DNA of 64,000 nucleotides, from NCBI RefSeq assembly GCF_900143545.1, contig NZ_FREV01000001.1:620001-684000 (forward strand). The letters are read 5' to 3'. The first letter of the stretch is position 1. Each line of letters starts with the position of its first letter. Origin of the DNA: Loktanella sp. Alg231-35 (GTDB lineage Bacteria > Pseudomonadota > Alphaproteobacteria > Rhodobacterales > Rhodobacteraceae). The notes below the pieces were generated by a model that was not told where the DNA came from, searched no databases, and saw nothing but the letters and a program-made list of their open reading frames with translations. Positions 33,635-43,357 of the stretch are shown here, one piece after another. The translations under genes were made by a program, and so were the position numbers.

Positions 33635-34651
33635 TTAGCTGCGCAGCAGGCCCACAATATCATAGGTATCGCGCAGAATTGGGTCAGCAATGGCCCGCGC
33701 CTTGGCAGCGCCGTCACCCAGAATGCGGTCAATCTCTGCGGGGTCATCCATGAAGCGGGCCATTTCGGTTGAAATGGGCGCGAGCTTTTCAACAGCCAAG
33801 TCGGCCAATGCCGGTTTGAACTTGCCCCAGCCGGCACCTGGATATTCATTGATGACCGCTTCAGGTGTCATATCGTTGAGGGCAGCATAGATATCGACCA
33901 AGTTGCGCGCCTCGGGCCGGTCTTTGAGGCCGTCCACGGTTTCAGGCAGCGGTTCTGGGTCTGTCTTGGCCTTCTTGAACTTTTTGGCGATCTTATCGGC
34001 ATCATCGGTCATATTGATGCGTTCCATGTCACTTTCGCCTGACTTGGACATCTTCTTGGTCCCGTCACGCAGGTTCATGATGCGCATGGCAGGGCCTTCG
34101 ATGACCGGTTCGGTCAGCGGAAAGAAATCGCGGCCAAAGTCGTGGTTGAATTTGGCGGCGATATCGCGCGTCAGTTCCACATGCTGTTTCTGGTCGTCAC
34201 CCACGGGCACATGCGTGGCGTGGTAAAGCAGAATGTCAGCGGCCATCAGTGCAGGATAGGCATAAAGGCCCAGCGATTGCTTTTCTGCATTGCTGCCTGC
34301 CTTGTCCTTGAACTGCGTCATACGGTTCATCCAGCCGACACGGGCCACACAGTTGAAGATCCAGCCCAATTCAGCGTGGGCCGAGACCTGACTTTGGTTG
34401 AAGAGGATCGAGCGTGTCGGGTCGAGCCCAGCCGCCAAATAGCCCGCCGCAACCTCGCGCGTCATATTGGCGAGTTCCTTGGGGTCCTGCCAGACCGTGA
34501 TCGCATGCAGATCGACAACGCAATAGATTGTCTCCATCTGTCCCTGCATGCCCACAAAGCGTTTGATCGCACCTAGGTAATTGCCGAGCGTCAACCCGCC
34601 GGAGGGTTTGACCCCTGAAAAAACACGCGGTGTAAAATTGGCGTTGGTCAT
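33635..34651 (-). CDS. trpS: Tryptophan--tRNA ligase
   Basis: The 338-residue class I aminoacyl-tRNA synthetase charges tRNA-Trp. It has the HIGH-like region [12 protein letters not shown] near residues 16-27, [10 protein letters not shown], the tryptophan-binding helix and the KMSKS motif ([11 protein letters not shown]). Length and motif spacing are normal. It is divergent from a rhomboid-like gene 45-90 bases away and lies near murJ and glnD, a neighbourhood seen in other Rhodobacterales. Confidence 0.97.
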   Translation of the reverse strand: MTNANFTPRVFSGVKPSGGLTLGNYLGAIKRFVGMQGQMETIYCVVDLHAITVWQDPKELANMTREVAAGYLAAGLDPTRSILFNQSQVSAHAELGWIFNCVARVGWMNRMTQFKDKAGSNAEKQSLGLYAYPALMAADILLYHATHVPVGDDQKQHVELTRDIAAKFNHDFGRDFFPLTEPVIEGPAMRIMNLRDGTKKMSKSGESDMERINMTDDADKIAKKFKKAKTDPEPLPETVDGLKDRPEARNLVDIYAALNDMTPEAVINEYPGAGWGKFKPALADLAVEKLAPISTEMARFMDDPAEIDRILGDGAAKARAIADPILRDTYDIVGLLRS

Positions 34652-34741
34652 GATGCAAATGTCCGGGCTGGATTTCGGGGCAGGCGTCGCATACCCATGC
34701 CAGAGCGACCCGTCAACTTCAACCGATCAGGACCCTTGCCC

Positions 34742-35458
34742 ATGGAGCCACAGAGCGACACCAAGCTGGAAAGCCCGTTTCATACGATTCCACCGCTGAT
34801 CATTGCCCTGACCTTGCTGATCGTAGGGATCGAGGCGGCGTTTCAACTGGCCGAAAACGGGATGCTTGGTGGGCCCGAAGGCGTGGGCTGGCGGTTGGCT
34901 GCGATTGATCAATATGGAGTGTCGCCCACTGTGCTCGACCGTATTCTGGTCGCTGGTGACTATTCCTTTGACATGTTGGTTCGCTTTGTCGCCTATCCGT
35001 TCATCAATGTGCATCTGACTCAGGTTGCCTTTTGTGCGGCGTTGACGTTGGCCTTGGGGAAATTCACGGCCGAGTATTATGGCAGCATCAAGGTTGCCGT
35101 GCTGTATCTGCTGACCAGCATTGTTGGCGCGCTTGTCTATTGTCTGCTTTTTGATGGCGGTTATCCGCTTTTGGGGGGCTTCACGCCGGTTTACGGCCTG
35201 ATCGGTGCCTACACCTATGCGCTTTGGCTGCGTCTGGGGCAGGCCGGCGAAAACCAATTGCTGGCGTTTCGGTTGATAGGGTTCCTGCTTTTGATCCAAC
35301 TGATTTTTGGGGTGATGTCGGGGTTCCTTTATCAGATACCGCCACCGCCCACATGGATCGCAGAACTAAGCGGGTTTATTGCTGGCTTTGCGATGTCGGT
35401 TCTGTTGGCCCCCGGTGGGTGGACCACATTTGTTGCCCGGATGCGCGACCGGTCCTAG
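34742..35458 (+). CDS. Rhomboid-like membrane protein, probably catalytically inactive
   Basis: The protein of about 238 residues has six or more transmembrane helices in rhomboid order. The position of the catalytic GxSG loop reads LLGGFTPVYGLIGAYTYALW, with Thr-Pro in place of Ser-Gly. The helix that normally carries the catalytic His reads WIAELSGFIAGF, with no His. It is therefore more likely a pseudoprotease that binds membrane partners. The start is uncertain: ATG 34742 has an AGGA site, and an in-frame ATG at 34697 adds 15 residues. Its stop overlaps the murJ stop (CTAG). Confidence 0.75.
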   Translation: MEPQSDTKLESPFHTIPPLIIALTLLIVGIEAAFQLAENGMLGGPEGVGWRLAAIDQYGVSPTVLDRILVAGDYSFDMLVRFVAYPFINVHLTQVAFCAALTLALGKFTAEYYGSIKVAVLYLLTSIVGALVYCLLFDGGYPLLGGFTPVYGLIGAYTYALWLRLGQAGENQLLAFRLIGFLLLIQLIFGVMSGFLYQIPPPPTWIAELSGFIAGFAMSVLLAPGGWTTFVARMRDRS

Positions 35459-37017
35459 CGGCGCAGGTTGCGGCGGAACTCCGAGAGCTGAAACGCGCCC
35501 AGCAGTTGGCCCAGACCAAAATAGCTGACGATCCCAATGACCACGAGCAGCAGCAGCGCGCCATAGCGCAGCGTTGGTACGCCAAAGAACGGGCTTAAGG
35601 TGGCCGCCGCGAGGAACAAGATCACTCCCATACCGATGGCCGCTAGAATAATCCGCCAAAGCCGCCGCTTTAGCCGCGCATCCAAACGCGCCGCTCCATC
35701 CATTGTGCGGGTCCCAAGAACAAGCATCACGACCATCGCCCAACCCGTGAGCGTTGTACCCACTGCCGCCGCAGCAAATCCGATCACCGGTGAGAGGCCG
35801 ATGGCCAGCCCTGCGTTCAATACCATCGCAGCCAGCGCATAATAGAAGGGTCGTTTGGTGTCTTCGCGCGCAAAGAACAGCGGTTGCAGCGTTTTTTGCA
35901 GAACAAAGGCAGGCAGGCCAAGGCCATAGATCGCAACCGCAATTGCCGTGGCGGCGCTGTCATCACTGGTAAACGCCCCGCGCTCAAACAATACGCTGAC
36001 CAGCGGCAAGGGGATGACCATCAGCGCGACCGCTGCAGGAATGGTCAGGGCCAGACTGATTTCGGAGGCGCGATTGAACGCGTCGCGTCCACCTTGCGCA
36101 TCGCCTGCGCGCAGGCGACGCGACAGGTCCGGCAAAAGCACAACCCCGACAGCAATACCGACGACTCCAAGCGGCAGCTGATAAAGCCTGTCGGCATAGT
36201 TCAGCCAGGCCACAGCGCCATCAAAATAGCTGGCGACCTGCCGTCCAACGAGCAGGTTGATCTGAACCACACCACCTGCAAGCGCTGCAGGGGCGGCGAT
36301 CACGCCAAGGCGCTTGAGTTCCGGCGTGATCTTTGGCCATCCGATATGCAGGGCATAGCCCGCCTTCTTGGCCGCAAACCAAACCAGCGCAAGCTGGGCT
36401 GAGCCAGCGACGGGCACAGCATAGGCCAGCGCCGAACCAAGATAGCTTTGGCCCGCGATCCCGGCGCATTCGCAACCCCTGCCTGCAATCAAGAGCGCGA
36501 CGACAAAGACCACGTTCAGCAATACTGGCGCAGCGGCAGCAGCCGTAAAGCGACCTGTGGCATTCAGCACGCCCGACAGCAGTGCTGACAGTGAGATAAA
36601 CAGAATATAGGGAAACGCGATCCGTCCATAATAAACCGCCAGATCAAACCGTTCGGAGCCCAGAAACCCACTGGCCATCAATGTCACCAGCGCTGGCATG
36701 AAAATCACGCCAATCACGGTAAAGATCGTCAGAATGCCGCCCAGCCCAACAAAGGCATCCTGCGCAAACCGATGCGGGTCCTCGCCGCCTTCCAGTTTTT
36801 TCGAGAACATCGGCACGAAGGCCATGTTGAAGGCCCCTTCCGCAAAGAAGCGCCGAAAGAGATTGGGAAGTGAAAACGCAACCAGAAACGCCTCTGCCAC
36901 AGGGCCGGTGCCAAGATATGCGGCAATCATGATATCGCGCACAAACCCCATGACCCGGCTCAGCAGGGTCCAGATACCAACCGTAAAGAACCCGGCCATA
37001 AGGCGGATCGGTTTCAT
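35455..37017 (-). CDS. murJ: Lipid II flippase MurJ
   Basis: The 520-residue polytopic membrane protein has about 14 helices. The MurJ N-terminus reads AGFFTVGIWTLLSRVMGFVRDIMIAAYLG, and FRRFFAEGAFNMAFVPMFS includes the conserved RRxxAEGAFxxAFVP pattern. It flips lipid II across the inner membrane for peptidoglycan synthesis. The start at 37017 follows a GGAG site at the foot of an AT-rich hairpin. It lies 67 bases after glnD on the same strand, an association conserved in alphaproteobacteria. Confidence 0.95.
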   Translation of the reverse strand: MKPIRLMAGFFTVGIWTLLSRVMGFVRDIMIAAYLGTGPVAEAFLVAFSLPNLFRRFFAEGAFNMAFVPMFSKKLEGGEDPHRFAQDAFVGLGGILTIFTVIGVIFMPALVTLMASGFLGSERFDLAVYYGRIAFPYILFISLSALLSGVLNATGRFTAAAAAPVLLNVVFVVALLIAGRGCECAGIAGQSYLGSALAYAVPVAGSAQLALVWFAAKKAGYALHIGWPKITPELKRLGVIAAPAALAGGVVQINLLVGRQVASYFDGAVAWLNYADRLYQLPLGVVGIAVGVVLLPDLSRRLRAGDAQGGRDAFNRASEISLALTIPAAVALMVIPLPLVSVLFERGAFTSDDSAATAIAVAIYGLGLPAFVLQKTLQPLFFAREDTKRPFYYALAAMVLNAGLAIGLSPVIGFAAAAVGTTLTGWAMVVMLVLGTRTMDGAARLDARLKRRLWRIILAAIGMGVILFLAAATLSPFFGVPTLRYGALLLLVVIGIVSYFGLGQLLGAFQLSEFRRNLRR

Positions 37018-37027
37018 GAGAGGCGCT

Positions 37028-37070
37028 CCAGAATTCTCGAAAATTCTGGTCGAAATTCTTGAAAGAATTT
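37028..37070 (-). promoter_or_regulatory. Two AT-rich inverted repeats in the glnD-murJ gap
   Basis: CCAGAATT/AATTCTGG (37028-37035 and 37042-37049, loop of six) and AAATTCTT/AAGAATTT (37053-37060 and 37063-37070) lie next to each other between glnD and murJ. In the mRNA the first hairpin ends at the GG of the murJ ribosome-binding site. They could tune murJ translation or protect the message. Confidence 0.45.
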
Positions 37071-37084
37071 GCGGCGCAGCACCC

Positions 37085-39877
37085 TCACGCCTTTGCCGCC
37101 CGTTCAACGCCTGCTGCAATGGCCGCCAACAGTTTACGCTCAAGCGAGGCCCGCCGCGCTTCGGAGTGCAATTTTAGCCCCACAATGTCCTTTGCATAAA
37201 ATGTATCCACGACTTGCTCTCCATAAGTGGCAATCACCGCCGAAGAGATTGAGACATGGTTATCGGTCAATGTTCGTGTCAAATCGTGCAGAAGCCCCGG
37301 ACGGTCACGTGTGTCGACCTCAATGATTGTATAGATCTCGGACCCTTCGTTATCAAAACTGATGGTTGTGGGCACCCGGAAAGCGCGTTCGCGCTTCTTG
37401 ATCTTGTCTTTGCTGCGCAATTCTTCCTTGGCCACCAACTCGCCCCGCAGCGTGCGGTCAATCATCCGACGCAACCGTGGCAAACGATCGGCCTCATAGG
37501 GGTTGCCATCGTTATCCTGCATCCAGAACACACAAGTGTAGTAGCCGTCCTTGGTTGTCAGGCTGCGCGCATCGACGACATTGGCCCCCACAAGGGCCAA
37601 AGCCCCGGTGATCCGGCTGAACAGCCCGGCGTGATCGACCATCGCGAAACAGGCGCGCGTGGCGTCCCGTTCGTCGTCGGGCATTAGATCCACCTTGAAG
37701 TCGCCCTCATCAATATCCTTGAGCATCTCAGCAAAGACCAGTTGCGCAGACAGCGGCACACCTTGCCAATAGGGCCCATAGTGGCGCCCGATCTCGGCTT
37801 TGATGTCTTTGCTGTCCCATCCAGTTAACTCTGCCCGCAGGGCGCGCTTGGCTTCGGCCTCGCGGGTTTCGCGGTTAAGGTCCTCCAGCCCGGTTTCAAG
37901 TGCTGCCTTGGTTGCACGGTAAAGGTTGCGGATCAGTACCGCTTTCCAGTTGTTCCAGGTACCCGGCCCGACCCCACGAATATCGCACACCGTCAGGACG
38001 GTCAGCAGATCAAGTCGCTCGACGGACTTAACCGCATTTGCAAAACCTCTCACGGTGCGCGGTTCCGAGATATCGCGCTTTTGCGCGACGTCGGACATGA
38101 GTAAGTGATAGCGGATCAGCCATTCGACGGTTTCGCAGTCCTTTTTGCTGAGCCCCAGTCGCGGGCAAATCTTACGGGCGATCTGCGCACCGAGGATCGA
38201 GTGATCCTCATCCCGGCCTTTGCCGATATCGTGCAGCAAAAGCGCGATATAGATGACCTTGCGAGCGACACCGCGCTCTAGAATACCCGAAACAACGGGC
38301 AGCTCTTCGATCAATTCTTTGCGCTCAATCTGGGCAAGGTTGCTGATGCATTGGATGGTGTGTTCGTCCACGGTGTAGTGGTGATACATATTGAACTGCA
38401 TCATTGCCACAATGGGTGCAAATTCGGGGATGAAGGCCCCCAACACACCCAATTCGTTCATTCTGCGCAAGGCCCGTTCAGGGTTGCCGTGCTTGAGCAG
38501 CAAATCAACAAAAATGCGCCGCGCTTCTTTGTTTTCGCGCAGATCAGCGTCGATCAAATCAAGATTGGCCGCAATCAGCCGCATGGCGTCCGGATGCAGA
38601 AGCGTTCCGGTGCGCAGGCCCTCTTCAAAGATCCGCAGCATGTTAAGGTTGTTGGCAAAGAAAGCCGTTTCATCGGCGATGGTCAGGCGGTTCTGCTTGA
38701 TCGTATAGGGCGCTTTGGCCCGTTTGCGCCGCCCCAGCAGGCGCAGCAGCATCGGTTCAGACTTCACATGGTTGGCTTCAAGCGCCGTTAGAAAGACGCG
38801 CGTCAGTTCGCCCACATGGGTGGCCTGACGGAAATAGGCCTGCATAAAGTGTTCCACCCCGCGCCGTCCGCCGTGATCGGTATAGCCCATGGCCGCGGCC
38901 ACCTCGACTTGCAGGTCAAAGGTCAACTGATCCATGGCCCGCCCGGCGATCAGATGCAGGTGGCACCGCACAGCCCAAAGGAAATCCTCTGCGGTCACGA
39001 AGGTTTCGAATTCTTCCGATGTAAAGACTTTGAGTGAGACCAGGTCGGCGGCATCTTTGACGCCGTTGATATATTTGTTGATCCAGAACAGCGATTGCAG
39101 GTCGCGCAACCCGCCTTTGCCTTCTTTGACATTGGGTTCTACCACATAGCGCTGCCCGCCTTGCTTGCGGTGCCGCTCGGCACGTTCCTCGAGTTTCGCT
39201 TCGATGAAATCGCTTGCGGTGGATTGAAACAGATCGGTCCAGAGCCTTTCGCCCAATTCATCAGCCAAGGCCGCATCACCCGCCAAATAGCGGTATTCAA
39301 CAAGCGAGGTGCGGATTGTGTAGTCATCCTTTGCCAACCTGAGGCAATCTTTGACAGTACGGGTGGCGTGGCCGACCTTCAGCTTCAGATCCCACAGCAT
39401 ATAGAGCATCGATTCAACGACGCTCTCTGCCCAAGGGGTGATTTTATAGGGTGTCAGAAACAACAGGTCGACGTCTGAAAACGGGGCCATTTCACCGCGT
39501 CCGTAGCCGCCAACGGCAATCAGGGACAGGCGCTCTGCCTCGGTCGGGTTCGGCAGAGGATGGAGGTTGTTTTGGGCAACTTGCAGGATGATGGCGATGA
39601 TCTGATCGGTCAGCCAACTGTAGGATGCTGTGACTTGGCGGGCCGCAAAGGGTTGTGCTGCAAAGGCCGCCGCGATTGTAGCCATGCCGGCCTTGCGCGC
39701 ATCGCTCAGCACCCCAACGGTTGCCGCCCGGATATCCTTTTCTGATGTCGCATGTGTGATCTTTTCGGCAACCTCAGCAGTGATTGCTGTGCTGTCAAAA
39801 ATAGCGGACGCCGGGCAGATTAACCTGTCCGGCGTGTCCTCTTGCGACGGCTGAACGGGCTTAGAAACCCGCGCCAC
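37085..39877 (-). CDS. glnD: [Protein-PII] uridylyltransferase/uridylyl-removing enzyme
   Basis: This bifunctional nitrogen sensor uridylylates PII proteins when glutamine is low and removes UMP when it is high. The protein of about 930 residues has the nucleotidyltransferase motif GGYGRGEMAPFSDVDLLFL near residues 123-141. The HD-domain motif LLHDIGKGRDEDHS and two C-terminal ACT domains (DHAGLFSRITGALALVGANV and DRPGLLHDLTRTLTDNHVSI) follow. The start is uncertain: no ATG fits, so a GTG at 39877 is proposed, giving a 17-base overlap with the LpoA-like gene. A longer open frame upstream overlaps that gene and looks non-coding. Confidence 0.92.
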   Translation of the reverse strand: MARVSKPVQPSQEDTPDRLICPASAIFDSTAITAEVAEKITHATSEKDIRAATVGVLSDARKAGMATIAAAFAAQPFAARQVTASYSWLTDQIIAIILQVAQNNLHPLPNPTEAERLSLIAVGGYGRGEMAPFSDVDLLFLTPYKITPWAESVVESMLYMLWDLKLKVGHATRTVKDCLRLAKDDYTIRTSLVEYRYLAGDAALADELGERLWTDLFQSTASDFIEAKLEERAERHRKQGGQRYVVEPNVKEGKGGLRDLQSLFWINKYINGVKDAADLVSLKVFTSEEFETFVTAEDFLWAVRCHLHLIAGRAMDQLTFDLQVEVAAAMGYTDHGGRRGVEHFMQAYFRQATHVGELTRVFLTALEANHVKSEPMLLRLLGRRKRAKAPYTIKQNRLTIADETAFFANNLNMLRIFEEGLRTGTLLHPDAMRLIAANLDLIDADLRENKEARRIFVDLLLKHGNPERALRRMNELGVLGAFIPEFAPIVAMMQFNMYHHYTVDEHTIQCISNLAQIERKELIEELPVVSGILERGVARKVIYIALLLHDIGKGRDEDHSILGAQIARKICPRLGLSKKDCETVEWLIRYHLLMSDVAQKRDISEPRTVRGFANAVKSVERLDLLTVLTVCDIRGVGPGTWNNWKAVLIRNLYRATKAALETGLEDLNRETREAEAKRALRAELTGWDSKDIKAEIGRHYGPYWQGVPLSAQLVFAEMLKDIDEGDFKVDLMPDDERDATRACFAMVDHAGLFSRITGALALVGANVVDARSLTTKDGYYTCVFWMQDNDGNPYEADRLPRLRRMIDRTLRGELVAKEELRSKDKIKKRERAFRVPTTISFDNEGSEIYTIIEVDTRDRPGLLHDLTRTLTDNHVSISSAVIATYGEQVVDTFYAKDIVGLKLHSEARRASLERKLLAAIAAGVERAAKA

Positions 39878-41045
39878 CAAAGCTTCTTGGCGCTTGTTCA
39901 AGGATAACGACCTGATTGTTTTGGATGGTTGCGACGGCCAGCCCACGCTGGTTAAGGCCGTTTGGCAGCAGGCGGAAGACACCAGCGGTGCCGCGGAAAC
40001 CCTGTGGCTGAGTGAGGGCCGTTTTGGTGAGCGCATCGGTGTTTCCGGCGGCAGCCAGCGCGCCAATAGCGGCAATGCCGTCATAGGCCAGCCCCGCAAG
40101 CGGGTGCGGCGCGTCGCCATAGGTGGCCGAATACCGGTTCGCAAAAAGCTCCGATGGGCCCGCATCGGGAAGGGCAAACAAGCCGCCTTCAAGACCGGGC
40201 AAGGCGACAAGCTGTGGCAGCGTATCCCAACGGGTCAGCCCAACGAACGGGCTGCGCTGCGTATCCATACCCGCATCAGGCAAGGCAGTTGCGATAATGG
40301 GCAGGTCTGCGTTCGCACTGGCCGTAGCAAAGACAGCCTGCGCGCCTGATCCACTGACGTTTGACACTATGCGCCGCGTTGAGGTGAAGATGCCTTGCTG
40401 TGACAGCGGATAGCTTTCGACGCCGACAACTTCGGCACCGTTGGTTTGGACCGCAGAGGTGATCGCGTCGCGGCCGACGCGGCCCTGCAGGTCATCGCCA
40501 TGCAGCACCATGTAGCGGCTGATCCCCAACCGCTGCCCAAAGTTGACCAGCCTTGAGGCGGTGTTGTCAAAAGTCGCACCAAGGATAAACACGTTGCCGC
40601 CTGCAAAGGCTGTATTGTTGGAGAAAGCCAGCACATTCACATCGCGGCCAGCGATGGCAACACCCGCGGCATTTGCGGCCTCTCCATAAAGTGGTCCAAG
40701 GATGATCTTGGCTCCGTCATTGACGGCCTGTGTGGCTGAAGCGGCCGCCTGTTCCGGATTGCCGCCTGCCGTGTTGTAGACACGCAGATTTATCGTGGCG
40801 CCCTCAAGGTCGGCGATGGCCAGCCGGGCTGCATTTTCAAAGTTTTGGGCAAGCTGGTTGTCTGTTTCCTGTGTGGACGCGCCGGGCACAAGCAGGGCCA
40901 CCTGAATTGGTTCGCTTAGATCGATCGCCTGACCGACATTTGCGTCCGGGGCGAGGGTGACATCACAGGCAGCCAGCCACAGCAGCGACGTGACTGCAAA
41001 AAACTGAGCGATGCGCTTGCGGGCGGTGCTGAAACGAGCAAACAT
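39861..41045 (-). CDS. LpoA-like penicillin-binding protein activator lipoprotein
   Basis: The 394-residue lipoprotein has a signal ending WLAAC with the lipidated Cys at residue 27. It has a periplasmic-binding-like fold: VALLVPGASTQETDNQLAQNFENAARLA, GPLYGEAANAAGVAI and VLAFSNNTAFAGG. This is the architecture of LpoA C-terminal domains and LivJ-like proteins, so it may activate a penicillin-binding protein or bind a small ligand. It is divergent from rsmI, a pairing found widely in proteobacteria (yraM-rsmI-yraN), which supports the LpoA link. Confidence 0.85.
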   Translation of the reverse strand: MFARFSTARKRIAQFFAVTSLLWLAACDVTLAPDANVGQAIDLSEPIQVALLVPGASTQETDNQLAQNFENAARLAIADLEGATINLRVYNTAGGNPEQAAASATQAVNDGAKIILGPLYGEAANAAGVAIAGRDVNVLAFSNNTAFAGGNVFILGATFDNTASRLVNFGQRLGISRYMVLHGDDLQGRVGRDAITSAVQTNGAEVVGVESYPLSQQGIFTSTRRIVSNVSGSGAQAVFATASANADLPIIATALPDAGMDTQRSPFVGLTRWDTLPQLVALPGLEGGLFALPDAGPSELFANRYSATYGDAPHPLAGLAYDGIAAIGALAAAGNTDALTKTALTQPQGFRGTAGVFRLLPNGLNQRGLAVATIQNNQVVILEQAPRSFGGAGF

Positions 41046-41137
41046 GGCGGTTATTCCTCCTGAAACGTGCGACAGGCTGGTGCATCACTCGCCGCGAATT
41101 GGGGCCATCATAAAGCAGGGGGCAGTCGGGTCCAGAG

Positions 41138-41998
41138 ATGAATTTTGAACACAAGCCACTCTCTGCCGGGTTGTATTTCGTGGCGACACCCATCGGGGCT
41201 GCGCGTGATATTACTTTGCGCAGTCTGGACATTCTGGCGTCAGCCGATCTGATTGCAGCAGAGGATACCCGCACAGCCCGAAAACTAATGGAAATTCATG
41301 GTGTTGGATTGAACGGGCGCAAGGTTGTCGCGTTTCATGATCATAGCGGTGACGGGGCCGTTGCCCGGTTGGTTCGGGACATTCAGGGTGGGAAATCCGT
41401 GGCCTATGTGTCGGAGGCAGGCACGCCGCTTGTCGCTGATCCGGGGTTTGAACTGGGGCGGGCGGTGATTGCAGAAGGTCTGACGGTGACCTCTGCACCG
41501 GGGGCATCGGCGGTGCTGGCGGCGTTAACAGTGTCGGGGCTGCCAACCGACAGGTTTGCGTTTGTCGGGTTTCTGCCCGCGTCAAAGCAACAGCGCGAAA
41601 CCGAGATCGCAGGGCTGCGGGATGTGCCATTTACGCTGGTGTTTTATGAAAGCCCGAAACGTGTTGGCGAAATGTTAGGTAATTTGCGGGATGTTCTGGG
41701 AGGGGATCGAGAGGCGGTGGTCTGTCGGGAACTGACAAAGAAATTTGAAGAGGTGGTGCGCGGCGATCTGGCAGCACTCGCTGATCAGTTTGCAGATCGG
41801 CAGGTCAAAGGTGAAGTGGTTGTTTTGGTCGGGCGCGCGGGCGCCCGCGCGGTGGACGATCAGGACGTCAGCGTTGCGCTGCGCGAGGCGATGAAGACGA
41901 TGCGTGTGAAGGATGCGGCAACAGTTGTTGCAGGGGCGCTGGGCTTGCCCCGGCGGCAGGTCTACCAGATTGCGCTGACATTGGGAGATGAGGAATGA
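41138..41998 (+). CDS. rsmI: 16S rRNA (cytidine(1402)-2'-O)-methyltransferase
   Basis: RsmI methylates the ribose of C1402 in 16S rRNA. The 286-residue tetrapyrrole-methylase fold protein has GLYFVATPIGAARDITLRSLD, AEDTRTARKLM, the SAM-site YVSEAGTPLVADPG, APGASAVLAAL and FYESPKRVGEML, all hallmarks of the family. It overlaps the yraN gene by four bases (ATGA) and is divergent from the LpoA-like gene. Confidence 0.95.
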   Translation: MNFEHKPLSAGLYFVATPIGAARDITLRSLDILASADLIAAEDTRTARKLMEIHGVGLNGRKVVAFHDHSGDGAVARLVRDIQGGKSVAYVSEAGTPLVADPGFELGRAVIAEGLTVTSAPGASAVLAALTVSGLPTDRFAFVGFLPASKQQRETEIAGLRDVPFTLVFYESPKRVGEMLGNLRDVLGGDREAVVCRELTKKFEEVVRGDLAALADQFADRQVKGEVVVLVGRAGARAVDDQDVSVALREAMKTMRVKDAATVVAGALGLPRRQVYQIALTLGDEE

Positions 41999-42351
41999 CA
42001 GGGTCAGTGGGATATCATGCCGGAAGAGTAGCCGAAGACGTTGTTGCCGATGATTATGCGCGTCGCAACCACGAGATTGCCGCGCATCGCTGGCGCGGTC
42101 AGGCCGGTGAGATTGATCTGATCGCACGAGATGGCGACACAGTTGTCTTTATCGAGGTCAAGAAAAGCCGTAGTTTTGCACAGGCTGCGACGCGTCTTGC
42201 CCGACGTCAAATGGACCGAATTTGTGCCGCGGCTTCTGAATTTCTGATGCATGAACCGCGGGGGCAGTTGACGGATGTACGGTTTGATCTGGCGCTTGTG
42301 AATGGCACTGGCGCTGTGCAGGTGATCGAAAACGCCTTCATGGAAGCTTGA
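41995..42351 (+). CDS. YraN family (UPF0102) endonuclease-like protein
   Basis: The 118-residue protein has the restriction-endonuclease-like core of UPF0102: GRVAEDVVADDYARR, GQAGEIDLIARDGDTVVFIEVKKS with the D-(I/V)EVK nuclease pattern, and VRFDLALV. It probably acts on DNA or Holliday-type structures, though the role is unsettled. It is translationally coupled to rsmI. The usual family length is about 115-125 residues, so it is complete. Confidence 0.9.
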   Translation: MTGSVGYHAGRVAEDVVADDYARRNHEIAAHRWRGQAGEIDLIARDGDTVVFIEVKKSRSFAQAATRLARRQMDRICAAASEFLMHEPRGQLTDVRFDLALVNGTGAVQVIENAFMEA

Positions 42352-42418
42352 CGCCCCATTGCACATCACGCAGCCCTGCGCCATCTAAAGGCCAACACGC
42401 ACTGTAGAGGTTGGCCCG

Positions 42419-43357
42419 ATGACATTGAAGATCGCATTCCAGATGGACCCGATTGGGCCAATTGATATTGATGCCGACAGCACATTTCGCATCGCTGAAG
42501 AAGCACAGGCGCGGGGTCATAGCCTTTTCTACTATACCCCTGACAAGATTGCCTATGATACTGGCCGGGTGACAGCCAAGGGCTGGCCATTGACGGTGCA
42601 GCGGGTGAAGGGCGATCATTTCGCCCTTGGCGCTGAACAAACCGTTGATCTGGCCGAAATGGATGTTGTGTGGCTGCGCCAGGATCCCCCATTTGACATG
42701 GGCTATATTACGACAACCCATCTTCTTGATATGGTTCACCCCGACACGTTGGTCGTGAACGATCCGTTTTGGGTGCGCAACTATCCCGAAAAACTCCTTG
42801 TGTTGGGCTTCCCTGACCTGACACCGCCAACGATGATTGCTCGGGACCTTGAAACGCTAAAGGAATTTCGCACGCGCCATGGCGATGTGATTCTCAAACC
42901 GCTTTACGGCAATGGGGGTGCGGGTGTGTTCAAACTGATGGCCGATGACCGCAATCTAGCCTCGCTGCACGAGCTTTTTGCAGGCATCAATCGCGAACCC
43001 CTGATTATGCAGCAGTTCCTGCCCGCGGTGGCCAAGGGCGACAAGCGGGTGATCCTCGTTGATGGTGAGCCCGTCGGCGCCATCAACCGTGTGCCCGCCG
43101 CTGGCGAAACGCGGTCGAACATGCATGTAGGCGGGCGCCCAGAAAAGGTTGCCTTGACCGACCGTGATCGCGAGATTTGCGCCCGCATTGGGCCGCTTTT
43201 GCGTGAAAAAGGGCAGGTATTTGTGGGGATCGATGTGATCGGCGATTGGCTGACCGAGATCAATGTGACCTCGCCCACCGGCATTCAAGAGCTTGAGCGG
43301 TTTGACGGTGTCAATATTGCTGAAAAAATCTGGCAGGCGATTGAGGCGAAACGCTAG
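42419..43357 (+). CDS. gshB: Glutathione synthase
   Basis: The enzyme joins gamma-glutamylcysteine and glycine with ATP. The 312-residue protein has the GshB N-terminal domain ([26 protein letters not shown]). The ATP-grasp part has [44 protein letters not shown] and [26 protein letters not shown] site lies before the ATG. Its stop overlaps that of the convergent comM gene (CTAG at 43354-43357). A glutathione S-transferase gene lies 1.6 kb away. Confidence 0.96.
   Translation: MTLKIAFQMDPIGPIDIDADSTFRIAEEAQARGHSLFYYTPDKIAYDTGRVTAKGWPLTVQRVKGDHFALGAEQTVDLAEMDVVWLRQDPPFDMGYITTTHLLDMVHPDTLVVNDPFWVRNYPEKLLVLGFPDLTPPTMIARDLETLKEFRTRHGDVILKPLYGNGGAGVFKLMADDRNLASLHELFAGINREPLIMQQFLPAVAKGDKRVILVDGEPVGAINRVPAAGETRSNMHVGGRPEKVALTDRDREICARIGPLLREKGQVFVGIDVIGDWLTEINVTSPTGIQELERFDGVNIAEKIWQAIEAKR

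Noticed and set aside
39878..40210. N-terminal extension of glnD to an ATG at 40210
   Set aside because: The extra 111 residues are Pro/Arg/Cys-rich, overlap the LpoA-like gene in another frame, and do not resemble GlnD, whose usual length is reached from the GTG at 39877.
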